Under the pieces are notes generated by a model. It ran no database searches, was not told the origin of the DNA, and saw only the letters and a list, made by a program, of their open reading frames with translations. From Caproiciproducens sp. MSJ-32 (GTDB lineage: Bacteria; Bacillota; Clostridia; Clostridiales; Clostridiaceae), in contig NZ_JAHLPS010000066.1 in NCBI RefSeq assembly GCF_018918055.1, positions 1 through 54,431 on the forward strand: 54,431 nt of DNA. Reading direction: 5' to 3'. This document shows, piece after piece, positions 1 through 7,791 of this stretch. Within the stretch, counting starts at the first letter, position 1. Every line of letters begins with the position of its first letter. Both the position numbers and the translations under genes were made by a program.

Positions 1-164
1 TTTCTATTTTTATTAGATATAATACCTTTTAGGAAAGCTATCTCATTTTTAAGTTGCTGGATTTCTTTATCCTTTGCACTTAATTCTTCTTCCATTAATT
101 CAACTTTACTTATTAATAATTTAGTAGCTTCATCAAGTTCATTGGTTAAAATTTCGTGATTCAT
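1..164 (-). CDS. IS66-family transposase TnpC, N-terminal part (runs off window)
   Basis: The frame opens with ATG at 164 behind an AGAGGT ribosome site and stays open to the window edge. The 54 visible residues are strongly coiled-coil (MNHEILTNELDEATK, then MEEELSAKDKEIQQLKN). This resembles the leucine-zipper-like N-terminus of IS66 TnpC, the DDE transposase. It lies just downstream of a truncated TnpA-like reading frame with no room for tnpB between them, so the element looks internally deleted. Family assignment is by pattern memory only, because the catalytic part is outside the window. Confidence 0.5.
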   Translation of the reverse strand, partial: MNHEILTNELDEATKLLISKVELMEEELSAKDKEIQQLKNEIAFLKGIISNKNR

Positions 165-186
165 AAGTACCTCTTTTGATTTTATT

Positions 187-294
187 TTATATATTTATAA
201 TACCACAAAAATCTTTAACAGTTATTGTTCCTTTACAGGCATCAAATTTATTAATATATTCTTCCAAAGTTGCATTATCTAATTTTCTAGACAT
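187..294 (-). pseudogene. Truncated IS66 TnpA-like accessory protein
   Basis: A 35-aa frame starting MSRKLDNATLEEYINKFDA sits behind a good GGGAGGG site. The start resembles IS66 TnpA accessory proteins (MSRKL followed by a short helix and a VKDFC-like helix-turn-helix segment), but it stops after the first third of the family's usual length. With the TnpC start directly downstream this suggests an internally deleted IS66-type element. It could also be an unrelated small protein. Confidence 0.4.
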
Positions 295-399
295 AGTTAC
301 CCTCCCAATAATAATCTTATGAAATAAGTTTATCAGTGAGAAGATATGCTATCTAGGTACTTAATTTTTGACGCTTACATTCCTAATACTAAAGTTCCT

Positions 400-470
400 T
401 TAAAAAATTATTTGGCCTATGTATATTATTACCACTAATTGGAGATAATATACATAGGAGCTAAATAATT
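400..470 (-). terminator. Long hairpin, probable terminator of the bacteriocin operon
   Basis: Arms 406-430 and 444-470 form a 14-bp perfect stem (CCTATGTATATTAT with its complement) extended by an 8-bp AT stem beyond a small internal loop; the hairpin loop is about 13 nt. Read on the minus strand it is followed by a T-rich run (TTTTTTAAAG). It lies about 160 nt past the last bacteriocin-operon gene and is the only strong terminator-like structure there. The inverted repeat is certain; its role is inferred. It could also be a mobile-element end. Confidence 0.5.
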
Positions 471-610
471 CGCTCACTACAAATATACATTATTAGACAA
501 AATTAAAAATCAATTAAATATTCAAGTTATCAATTATTTCTAAGAAGAAAATAAGAATACACAAAAATATTTACAGCCTCTACGTTCTAGAAACCAATAT
601 ATAAATAATT

Positions 611-627
611 ATATAAATTTCTCAAAT
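611..627 (+). repeat. 17-bp direct repeat, left copy
   Basis: ATATAAATTTCTCAAAT occurs here, a few bases past the stop of the last bacteriocin-operon gene, and again in the same orientation at 51145-51161 just beyond the restriction-modification module. The pair brackets the bacteriocin operon plus the prophage. One 17-base match by chance is not unlikely in AT-rich DNA of this size, so it is only a candidate attachment-site core. Confidence 0.35.
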
Positions 628-631
628 ATAC

Positions 632-1816
632 TTATTTATATATTGCTTTTATAGGCTCGAGTTTTGATGCATTGTACGCAGGAATTATTCCAAAAATTAT
701 GCCTACCATAACAGAAGTAAGTGTTGCTCCTATAAAACTACCTAAAGTTAAAACTGGTGAAAACGGCATAAAAATACCTGCTACTTTACCAAATAAGTAT
801 CCCATTAAAATACCAATCAAACCTCCAGCACCTGTTACTAAAATTGCTTCAAAAAGAAATTGAAGTAATATACTCCTTGGTTTAGCTCCAATAGCCCTTC
901 TTATACCAATTTCTCTTTTCCGTTCAGATACTGATACATACATTATATTCATAACTCCAATTCCTCCAACAAATAGAGAAATTCCTGTTACAAAAGCTAT
1001 AAAAGTAGTAAGGCCTCCAATTATTTTTTCAAAAGCTTTAGTTATCTCCTGTGGATCTTGAACCTTATACTCTCCCTTTAATTCCATATGATTAACTTTT
1101 AGTTCCTTTTTAACATTTTCAATTATTATATCTTTATTACTATTTGGTTTAATATAAATATCAATACTATCTATAGGTGTATCAATATTCATTTCGCTAA
1201 AAGCACTTTTTAAAATATAGCTTACGTTACCACTTAATGAAAATCTACTAGATTCCTCCATAACTCCAATTACTTCATAGTTAATGCCATTAATAGTTAT
1301 TCCGCGTCCGATACTTTCTTTTGGACTATCAAATAATTTTTTTGACGCTTCAAAGGTTAATACAATTAAATTTTTACCTTCTTCATCTTTTCTAAATGTA
1401 CGCCCATATAAAATACCTAATTTATTATCCACATAACTATCTAAAAATATCATTGCTTTTCTATTAAAATACTCTGCTTCTACAGTTGTAAAATCCATAC
1501 CATCAAAACCACCTTGACTTCTCTCAACTTTTTGAACACCATCTATTTTTTCAACTGAATTTATATCAATTTTATTAAAAGGTTCAATTAAGTTAGTATC
1601 AATATTAGTGTTTTCATCTACATAATAAATATTTATTTTGTTAGCATTTGTATCTTGTGCCGATTTATTTACTTCTACTTTAAGCCCATTCCCAATTGAA
1701 AGAATGGTCACTACAGAACTTATTCCTATTATTATCCCTATCATGGTGAGAAACACTCTAAGTTTATGTGATTTTAAACTATAAACGCAAGTTTTAATTA
1801 AATTTATAAGAGACAT
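632..1816 (-). CDS. MacB/FtsX-type ABC transporter permease (AS-48H-like)
   Basis: A 394-aa membrane protein with one N-terminal transmembrane segment (about 20-45), a large extracytoplasmic MacB-type domain (about 50-265) and three C-terminal segments (about 270-385). It carries the typical family stretch GIGVMNIMYVSVSERKREIG before the last helices. The ATG overlaps the end of the ATPase gene upstream and has a GGTGGATG site, so the two are translationally coupled. With the adaptor and ATPase it forms a tripartite exporter. In AS-48 clusters the equivalent EFGH system supports immunity and export; that role is inferred here from gene order. Confidence 0.85.
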   Translation of the reverse strand: MSLINLIKTCVYSLKSHKLRVFLTMIGIIIGISSVVTILSIGNGLKVEVNKSAQDTNANKINIYYVDENTNIDTNLIEPFNKIDINSVEKIDGVQKVERSQGGFDGMDFTTVEAEYFNRKAMIFLDSYVDNKLGILYGRTFRKDEEGKNLIVLTFEASKKLFDSPKESIGRGITINGINYEVIGVMEESSRFSLSGNVSYILKSAFSEMNIDTPIDSIDIYIKPNSNKDIIIENVKKELKVNHMELKGEYKVQDPQEITKAFEKIIGGLTTFIAFVTGISLFVGGIGVMNIMYVSVSERKREIGIRRAIGAKPRSILLQFLFEAILVTGAGGLIGILMGYLFGKVAGIFMPFSPVLTLGSFIGATLTSVMVGIIFGIIPAYNASKLEPIKAIYK

Positions 1817-2502
1817 CTTTCATCCACCTTTATTATTTGTCCATCTTTTATATGAATTACTTTATTTGCATATTTTGTTAATTCCTCATCATGTGTAACC
1901 ATTACTATAGTTTTCTTCTCTTCATTAAGTTTTTTTAATATACCCATTATTTCTTCACTAGTTTCACTATCTAATGCTCCAGTAGGCTCATCTGCAAAGA
2001 TAACATAAGGATTATTTATTAATGCTCTAGCAATAGCAATTCTTTGTTGCTGTCCTCCTGATAACTCTGATGGAAATGCATTCCGCTTATTCAGTAACCC
2101 AACTATATCAAGGTATTTTTCTATTTTACTGTTTCTTTCTTTAATTGATACATTGCCTTTATAAAGTAATGGTAATTCAACGTTATGCCCTATACTAAAA
2201 GCATCTATCAAGTGAAATTGTTGAAAAATAAAACCCATATATTTATTTCTAAGTTCAGATTTTTCATTTTCATTTAGGTTTGTTACATCTTTACCATTAA
2301 AAATATATGTACCATTGTCAAAACTATCAAGTAATCCTAAAAGATTTAACAGGGTAGTCTTTCCACTTCCAGATTTACCCATTATTATTAAAAAATCTCC
2401 TTTTTCTATGGTTAAGTTTATGGATTTTAAAACATGAAGATTATCATTTTTTAACCTGTAGAACTTATCTATACTTTTTAGTTCTATAAGTTTACTCAAC
2501 AT
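1804..2502 (-). CDS. ABC transporter ATPase, MacB/LolD type (AS-48G-like)
   Basis: About 232 aa with Walker A GKSGSGKTTLL, signature LSGGQQQRIAIARAL, Walker B VIFADEPTGALD and a switch His in MVTHD: a complete ABC nucleotide-binding domain. ATG at 2502 follows AAGGTGATT; a GTG two codons upstream is less well placed. The start overlaps the end of the adaptor gene and the stop overlaps the permease start. It should power the permease encoded next to it, probably exporting or expelling the bacteriocin from the membrane (inferred from context). Confidence 0.88.
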   Translation of the reverse strand: MLSKLIELKSIDKFYRLKNDNLHVLKSINLTIEKGDFLIIMGKSGSGKTTLLNLLGLLDSFDNGTYIFNGKDVTNLNENEKSELRNKYMGFIFQQFHLIDAFSIGHNVELPLLYKGNVSIKERNSKIEKYLDIVGLLNKRNAFPSELSGGQQQRIAIARALINNPYVIFADEPTGALDSETSEEIMGILKKLNEEKKTIVMVTHDEELTKYANKVIHIKDGQIIKVDERCLL

Positions 2503-3574
2503 AATCACCTTCTTTCATATCCTTTGATGCATTAGTAATTATTTTATCTTCTTCCTTTAATCCTTCTTTGACTGTCACTTCATTCGAGTCAGAGTTTTCA
2601 TATTTTATCTCTACTTTCTGTAGCTTATTATCTACAATTTTAAATACATAATATTTGTAATCTTCTGGTATAATCGCACTTTTAGGAATCTTCATTGGTT
2701 GTTCTGATAGTTTCACTGTTGCTTGTACATGAAACCCATTAGTTAAATTTTCTTGAGAATCAAGAGCTATTTTAACTTCATAATTTGATATATTTGTGCC
2801 TCCAGATTTAAGATTATTAGCATTCGCAGTTGTATCAACTGGTCTATTACCTATTGATATTATTTTACCTTTTACGCTCTTATTTGTAGATAGTACAAGA
2901 ACATCCGCTATTTGATTTGCTTTAAGTTTAGGCTGTTCTTTCTCACTTATAATACCACTAACATACAAATTACTACTTTCAACTATTATAAAAGGTGATG
3001 TTAAGTTCTTTTCATCTGTATTAATATTAACTATTCCATCAATAGGGGATATAACTGAATAATATTCTTTCTCTTTTACTGTTTTTAATTGTTCTTCTAA
3101 TGAATTTATCTGAATGTTAATTGATGCTATTTGTTCTTCATATGCTTCTGTTTGAGCTTCAATACTCGTAGCTAATGAATCCACTTTATTTAGTTTTTTA
3201 ACTTCCCCAATTTTACTAAGAAGATTTTTTTTCTGATTTTTGTTAGTATTTATTTGAGTATTTATTTGAGTAATCTGTTCTATAACTTGCTCATTTTTAT
3301 AAATAAAAAGAATATCACCTTTTTTAACTACTTGTCCATTATTAACATTAATCTTATGTACACTTCCCTTGGTCGAATCGAGGTATATATATTTACTATT
3401 TTCCGGAATTATAATACCATTTATAAACGTTTTTTCTGACGACTGTATCTTAAACACTGTTAATTTACTATCTTTATTTTTAGCTGAACTATTATTCTTT
3501 AAATAAAAAGAAAGGCATACTAACAGTATGCTAAACGATGTTACAATAATACCAATTACTACTTTTTTTCTCAA
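2492..3574 (-). CDS. HlyD/MacA-type efflux adaptor (AS-48F-like)
   Basis: 360 aa: an N-terminal membrane anchor (about 7-26), a split barrel-sandwich (lipoyl-like) domain, a central coiled-coil hairpin (about 100-165) and C-terminal beta-barrel segments, as in membrane-fusion proteins. It starts with TTG (3574) behind GGAG at 9-nt spacing. It is followed by an overlapping MacB-type ATPase and a permease, a typical three-gene efflux set. AS-48F is also described as such an accessory protein, so the position in the cluster fits. The transported substrate is not visible from sequence. Confidence 0.82.
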   Translation of the reverse strand: MRKKVVIGIIVTSFSILLVCLSFYLKNNSSAKNKDSKLTVFKIQSSEKTFINGIIIPENSKYIYLDSTKGSVHKINVNNGQVVKKGDILFIYKNEQVIEQITQINTQINTNKNQKKNLLSKIGEVKKLNKVDSLATSIEAQTEAYEEQIASINIQINSLEEQLKTVKEKEYYSVISPIDGIVNINTDEKNLTSPFIIVESSNLYVSGIISEKEQPKLKANQIADVLVLSTNKSVKGKIISIGNRPVDTTANANNLKSGGTNISNYEVKIALDSQENLTNGFHVQATVKLSEQPMKIPKSAIIPEDYKYYVFKIVDNKLQKVEIKYENSDSNEVTVKEGLKEEDKIITNASKDMKEGDYVE

Positions 3575-3707
3575 TTAATTACACTCCATCCTAATCATAA
3601 AAATTTCACATTATATATGAAAAAGTCAAACCAAATTAATAATTTATGATTCAAAAGAACACATGGTAGTCATATAAACTACTTATTATAGTACACCAAT
3701 TATATTA

Positions 3708-4118
3708 TTAATCTATATTAGCTCCTATCCTATAAACATATTTCTTTTTAATTATAAAAATCATCATTAATATTGGTAGTATTAATGATAGACTTATATT
3801 TAATAAATTAATCCCACTCACAATGATATTGCAAATTATATTAGTTATAATACTACTGTAATATATATATATTCCTAACTTTTTTTTAGCTAAAATCAAT
3901 ATCAATCCTACAACAGTTACTAATGTAATAGTTATTAATATAAATATTTGTCCATTTGTAATTTGTTCATTCCCTGCTAGTGTATTTAATTTGTTAATCT
4001 GGTCTCTCATTAAAATAATGCTAATATATCCCAAAATACTTAATATCGATCCTATTAATTGTAGAATTGATACAATTAATATTCCACTACCTATTTTTTC
4101 ACTTTTACTATTTTCCAT
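3708..4118 (-). CDS. Small four-helix membrane protein (AS-48E-like position)
   Basis: 136 aa, almost entirely hydrophobic with about four predicted membrane helices, opening MENSKSEKIGSG and ending in a basic tail. ATG at 4118 has GGAGG five bases upstream. It lies between the immunity-position peptide and the adaptor/ATPase/permease trio, exactly where AS-48 clusters have the membrane protein E. No catalytic motif is visible. A role as a component of the second ABC system or in self-protection is inferred only from position. Confidence 0.6.
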   Translation of the reverse strand: MENSKSEKIGSGILIVSILQLIGSILSILGYISIILMRDQINKLNTLAGNEQITNGQIFILITITLVTVVGLILILAKKKLGIYIYYSSIITNIICNIIVSGINLLNISLSLILPILMMIFIIKKKYVYRIGANID

Positions 4119-4165
4119 AAAATCCTCCAATTATAATTACTTTTCTAAATAAAGTTTTTAATTGT

Positions 4166-4252
4166 TTATTTTTTCTTTGATTTATTTAAGAATACTAAAA
4201 CTACAACTACAACAACTAGTAATATTACATTTAACATTACTCTAAAACTCAT
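4166..4252 (-). CDS. 28-aa hydrophobic cationic peptide, candidate immunity peptide
   Basis: Minus-strand ATG at 4252 lies behind a very strong AAGGAGGG site (7-nt spacing) and gives 28 residues before TAA. The peptide is MSFRVMLNVI, then a nearly pure Val/Leu/Ile membrane segment, then NKSKKK. It sits directly downstream of the ABC ATPase, where AS-48 clusters carry the small basic hydrophobic immunity protein D1. Family members are usually about 50 residues, so this is short. The strong ribosome site and position argue that it is real; the immunity function is inferred. Confidence 0.62.
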   Translation of the reverse strand: MSFRVMLNVILLVVVVVVLVFLNKSKKK

Positions 4253-4294
4253 TTATTTCCCTCCTTGTATAAGCTATTTTATTTATTATTGTAC

Positions 4295-4927
4295 TCAGTT
4301 TGCATGTTTCAGAATAGTAATTCTTCTTGTTGCAATTTTTTTAAACTCATCTATATGAGTCACCATAATAACACTCTTATTATTGTTCATTGCCTCAAAC
4401 TTAATTTTTGATATGATTTTTTCTTGAGTACTTTTATCTAATGCTGTAAATGGTTCATCTAAAATCAAAGATTTAAAATTCTTTGATAGCATTATTGCTA
4501 GATATAGTTTATTTCGTGTTCCTTGGGATAAATTTTTAACTAGTACATTATAATATTGCTCTATATCAAAAAGTTGTATATACGCTTTTACTCTTTCATC
4601 ATAACTAGACTTTTCACTAAATAAATTTTTATAAAATTTAATATTTTCGCCAACAGTTAGATATTCATATAGTGTATCCTCGCTCATAACAAACGAAATA
4701 TTTTTTATTTGATCCTTATGTTCTAACAAGTGCTTGCCCTCAAAATAAATGTTCTTTCCTCCATTTACTATAGACCCAATACATTTTAATAAAGTGGTCT
4801 TACCAACTCCATTATCTCCTTCAATTAATAAAATTTCTCCATTGTTAACTTTAAGATTTAAATTCTCTAAAATTGGAATATCTTCATAACCAAAGGTTAA
4901 ATCTCTCACTTCAATTAAGCACGCCAT
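4295..4927 (-). CDS. ABC transporter ATPase (AS-48D-like)
   Basis: About 210 aa starting MACLIEVRDL (ATG 4927, GGGGGATAAG upstream). It has Walker A GDNGVGKTTLLK, a degenerate signature LSQGTRNKL, Walker B LILDEPFTALD and switch MVTHID. It lacks fused membrane segments, so it must pair with separate membrane proteins, most likely the SpoIIM-like and large membrane proteins encoded just upstream. In circular-bacteriocin clusters this ATPase is needed for export and full immunity. The start overlaps the end of the preceding gene region, suggesting coupling. Confidence 0.85.
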   Translation of the reverse strand: MACLIEVRDLTFGYEDIPILENLNLKVNNGEILLIEGDNGVGKTTLLKCIGSIVNGGKNIYFEGKHLLEHKDQIKNISFVMSEDTLYEYLTVGENIKFYKNLFSEKSSYDERVKAYIQLFDIEQYYNVLVKNLSQGTRNKLYLAIMLSKNFKSLILDEPFTALDKSTQEKIISKIKFEAMNNNKSVIMVTHIDEFKKIATRRITILKHAN

Positions 4928-4941
4928 TCTTATCCCCCTAA

Positions 4942-5538
4942 TCATATAAATTTTATTCTTGAAACTATAACTTCTACAACTGCTGCAATAAAAAACAAAA
5001 TAACTAAGAAGCTAATAGATTTTATTATGAATACCCCCATCTTTTTTAATGCACTCAGGATTTTTTCCTCTCTTTTAATCACTTTAACAACAGAGTTAAA
5101 TCCACGAATGTATATCACAAACGGAATAACTACTGAAAATGATATTCCTAAAAGTTCTATTATTCCATGTGGAATCATTTTATAAACATATGGAGTCATT
5201 GAATGAGCAATTAACGAGTTTGATATTAATCCTAATACAATTACATTTTGAACTAAAATATATACTCCGTAAATACCTAATGTTATTAATCCTAAAAAAA
5301 TATTTTGAGTAACCAATACTGTATTACTTGTAAATACCTTTGTAAAGCTAACAGATTTTTCATATACCTGAGATACATCGGGCAATTTGCTGATATTTGT
5401 TTGGAATGTAATTGTCACAATACCTATTAAGGATAGTATATAAATAGCTACTGTAGTTATTACTATCTTTTTATTTCTTATTATTAGATTTTTTGAATAT
5501 TTTAGTAAAGTCTGCAGAATAATTACCCCTTTCAACAA
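4942..5538 (-). CDS. SpoIIM/DUF95-family membrane protein (AS-48C-like)
   Basis: Up to 198 aa with about five membrane helices and the family-typical stretch HGIIELLGISFSVVIPF, seen in SpoIIM/DUF95 proteins. Such a protein is a hallmark of circular bacteriocin operons (AS-48C, CclD, CirD-type) and is thought to act with the ABC ATPase and the large membrane protein in maturation and secretion. It overlaps the upstream gene by up to 68 nt. The start is uncertain: TTG 5538 is used here, but an AAGGGG motif would better serve a start about 15-20 nt downstream. Confidence 0.8.
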   Translation of the reverse strand: MLKGVIILQTLLKYSKNLIIRNKKIVITTVAIYILSLIGIVTITFQTNISKLPDVSQVYEKSVSFTKVFTSNTVLVTQNIFLGLITLGIYGVYILVQNVIVLGLISNSLIAHSMTPYVYKMIPHGIIELLGISFSVVIPFVIYIRGFNSVVKVIKREEKILSALKKMGVFIIKSISFLVILFFIAAVVEVIVSRIKFI

Positions 5539-7180
5539 ATTCCAAAATATTGTTTCTGATTCTCTCCATTACTAAGTATGTAAAAGCAATAGTAAATATT
5601 TCTACAGCACATATATTTATTATTACTATTAAAATACTCAATTTTTTAAACAGTAACAGTATTATTATAGTAAATATTAATACTAGACTTAGTATTCTAA
5701 ACATTAAGTTTAAAGGATAAAATTCGTTAATACCATACTCTAATATTTTTGTTTCATCTAAGTACTTATCATAATTCTTGTAATTCATTCTTGTATATAT
5801 AAGGTTATTGGTTATGTATACCTTAGGCATAAACACAATAATTAATATAAGTTCTAAAATCAAAAGTATTATGAACCAAATTGGAGCTCCAAGCATTAAC
5901 GAAAATACAGAAATAATTCCCACTAACAAAACGTAAGAGAATGCTTTCATTATATAAAAAAATAATATTTTAGTTTTTAATAATTTATTAATTTTCAATC
6001 CATACGTATTTGCAGTTATTAAAGTATTATAGTCTGCAATGAAAGATAAATTTACAATCATCTTAACGCCGGTTGCTGAATTTATGTCTGTAATTAATAG
6101 CATTGCTGAAAGTATTAACATAACTACATAGTAGTTGTTAAAAGGATACTTTAAAAATATCAACATTACAGCCATTAGGAATCCAAAAGATCTATCTAAG
6201 ATAAATATATAAAAATAATCTTTAAAATTGAATTTATATATTGAAGCAAAAAGTGAAAATTCTTTGTCTATCATAGCTTTATTAAAATTATCTAAATTTA
6301 AAAATTTAAAGGCAATCTTTCTAACTAAGCTTAGCAGATAAAAGTTATTAACACGATATTGATAACCTTCTTTATTATTGTATTTACTGTCCATATTTTT
6401 TAAAATTGTTAAAGTAATAAAAATTGTAATAATGTCAAAAATAAACACTCCAATAATTAAATATATACCCTTGTCAACTATCAAATTCCCAACCCGATTC
6501 AAAGAATTTATTATATTTTCAAATAAACTAGGTATAATATTCTTAGATTTCAATTCTAAACTAAAAGTGATAAATAATTTAATAAAAAAATCTATGATAC
6601 AATAAACTACAATAGTGATTGTAGTCATTTCAAATATATAACTGAAACATGAAAATAATCGTTTAATTTTTACATCACCAATTTGTATCATAAAACATGC
6701 TGAAAGTATTGCTATGTATGTTATAAGATACATTATAATTAACACCGCTATTTGATAAGCTCTAAAATTTGACACCTCACCTAAAATGACTAATAATACT
6801 ATTATATTTTTTTCACAAATAAGATTTATAAACATATTACCAAATAAAATAACTCTAAACCGTTCCTTCTCATTTGGAATCTCTATTATGAAATCATTTC
6901 TATTAAATAATTTCCAGTCTTTATTGTCTATCTTTAATAATATAGACAATAGCGGAATTAGAACAATAAAAATATTTAATGACGGAACCTTTATTACATA
7001 TGTTACTAAAAACATTGATAAAAATAATGTAGCATAACCCTTTGTAAAATACCAAATTCCATAAAGTATTTTATCTGTTTTATAGCTTGTACTAAGAAAT
7101 TTAAACTTTTCATAAAAATAATTTTTATTTATATAAAAAAACAGACTAATATATAATCTTAATCCGTTTACTATACTCAT
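5471..7180 (-). CDS. Large multi-spanning membrane protein of circular bacteriocin maturation (AS-48B-like)
   Basis: About 569 aa with roughly ten or more hydrophobic segments and a highly basic C-terminus (KIFKKSNNKK). Its place right after the precursor and before the SpoIIM-like protein, and its length near 560 residues, match AS-48B/CclB/CirB proteins, thought to take part in leader removal, circularisation or secretion. ATG 7180 (MSIVNGLRLY) follows TAGGTGATATC. No protease motif can be recognised, as is usual for this family. The assignment rests on topology, size and order, not on motif identity. Confidence 0.72.
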   Translation of the reverse strand: MSIVNGLRLYISLFFYINKNYFYEKFKFLSTSYKTDKILYGIWYFTKGYATLFLSMFLVTYVIKVPSLNIFIVLIPLLSILLKIDNKDWKLFNRNDFIIEIPNEKERFRVILFGNMFINLICEKNIIVLLVILGEVSNFRAYQIAVLIIMYLITYIAILSACFMIQIGDVKIKRLFSCFSYIFEMTTITIVVYCIIDFFIKLFITFSLELKSKNIIPSLFENIINSLNRVGNLIVDKGIYLIIGVFIFDIITIFITLTILKNMDSKYNNKEGYQYRVNNFYLLSLVRKIAFKFLNLDNFNKAMIDKEFSLFASIYKFNFKDYFYIFILDRSFGFLMAVMLIFLKYPFNNYYVVMLILSAMLLITDINSATGVKMIVNLSFIADYNTLITANTYGLKINKLLKTKILFFYIMKAFSYVLLVGIISVFSLMLGAPIWFIILLILELILIIVFMPKVYITNNLIYTRMNYKNYDKYLDETKILEYGINEFYPLNLMFRILSLVLIFTIIILLLFKKLSILIVIINICAVEIFTIAFTYLVMERIRNNILEFVERGNYSADFTKIFKKSNNKK

Positions 7181-7219
7181 GATATCACCTACTTTAAGTT
7201 CTATAACAGTCATAATGTC

Positions 7220-7308
7220 GAATATAGATAACTATAAATTTAGTATAGTTATCTATATTCAAATTTTCAAGCTATTGATCAAATTATTACATTGTTAAAT
7301 AATTTGAT
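7220..7308 (-). promoter_or_regulatory. Two hairpins between bacteriocin precursor and maturation gene
   Basis: Arms 7220-7236 and 7244-7260 form a perfect 17-bp stem (GAATATAGATAACTATA) with a 7-nt loop. Arms 7278-7288 and 7298-7308 form a perfect 11-bp stem (ATCAAATTATT) with a 9-nt loop. Neither is followed by a T-run on the minus strand. They sit between the precursor stop (7320) and the next start (7180), suited to partial attenuation or mRNA protection so that the small precursor is made in excess over its membrane machinery. Confidence 0.7.
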
Positions 7309-7319
7309 TTATTTTGGAA

Positions 7320-7541
7320 TTAAAGAGCAATTGCAGCTTTCTTAGTTAAACCTTTTATTGCTTGCTTTAGTCCTATCTTTACAGCTTGTTTCATTAATGC
7401 AGCAACTCCTCCACTCACAATACCAGCTACTAGAAATCCTGCATCAATCATCCATGCCCACCAAGCACTACCTGTTAGGTAATCATAAATTAGATTTCCT
7501 GTTCCCCAGCTTACACCAAGGACTTCAATAATTTTTAACAA
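7320..7541 (-). CDS. Circular bacteriocin precursor, AS-48/uberolysin/circularin type
   Basis: 73 aa, hydrophobic and cationic. The TTG start at 7541 has AGGAGG eight bases upstream and an in-frame TAA immediately before it, so no longer leader is possible. The probable leader is very short (MLKIIE or MLKIIEV). The core has LGVSWGTG near its start, glycine-rich helices (IVSGGVAAL), a Lys-rich amphipathic part (MKQAVKIGLKQAIKG) and a KKAAIAL tail like the C-termini of carnocyclin and circularin A. It should be leader-cleaved, head-to-tail ligated and inserted in membranes. The dedicated operon that follows supports the call. Confidence 0.85.
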   Translation of the reverse strand: MLKIIEVLGVSWGTGNLIYDYLTGSAWWAWMIDAGFLVAGIVSGGVAALMKQAVKIGLKQAIKGLTKKAAIAL

Positions 7542-7737
7542 TTAAACAACCTCCTCCCCTAAATAATTATATATCTCAATTTAAAGAACACTATTATGCT
7601 TGTCCTTTAAAATTTGAGGAAAGTTTTGTAATAATAAGATATGTTTCATATAATTTCCATAACAATTATATACATATGCATGCATATAAATCCATGTTTT
7701 CTATAATGCATTATTTTACATAATACGACATAGACAT
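7542..7737. promoter_or_regulatory. Bacteriocin upstream region and prophage junction zone
   Basis: About 200 bp of very AT-rich DNA between the bacteriocin precursor and the recombinase terminator. It must hold the bacteriocin promoter; the best minus-strand candidate is a CATAAT -10 at about 7600, but no good -35 is visible. A perfect 14-bp palindrome, ATATGCATGCATAT, lies at 7674-7687 and could be an operator or part of an attachment site. The left prophage end may lie here, beside the recombinases, but I find no clear matching sequence right of 51043. Confidence 0.35.
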
Positions 7738-7755
7738 AAAGCCACCCGAAGTGAC
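7738..7755 (-). terminator. Terminator after the serine recombinases
   Basis: On the minus strand GTCAC, loop TTCGG, GTGGC then TTTATG: a short 5-bp stem with one G-T pair and a weak T-tract, about 35 nt past the recombinase stop. Confidence 0.45.
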
Positions 7756-7791
7756 TCTATATCACCTCAACTATCTCTTTTTAATCCTTTA

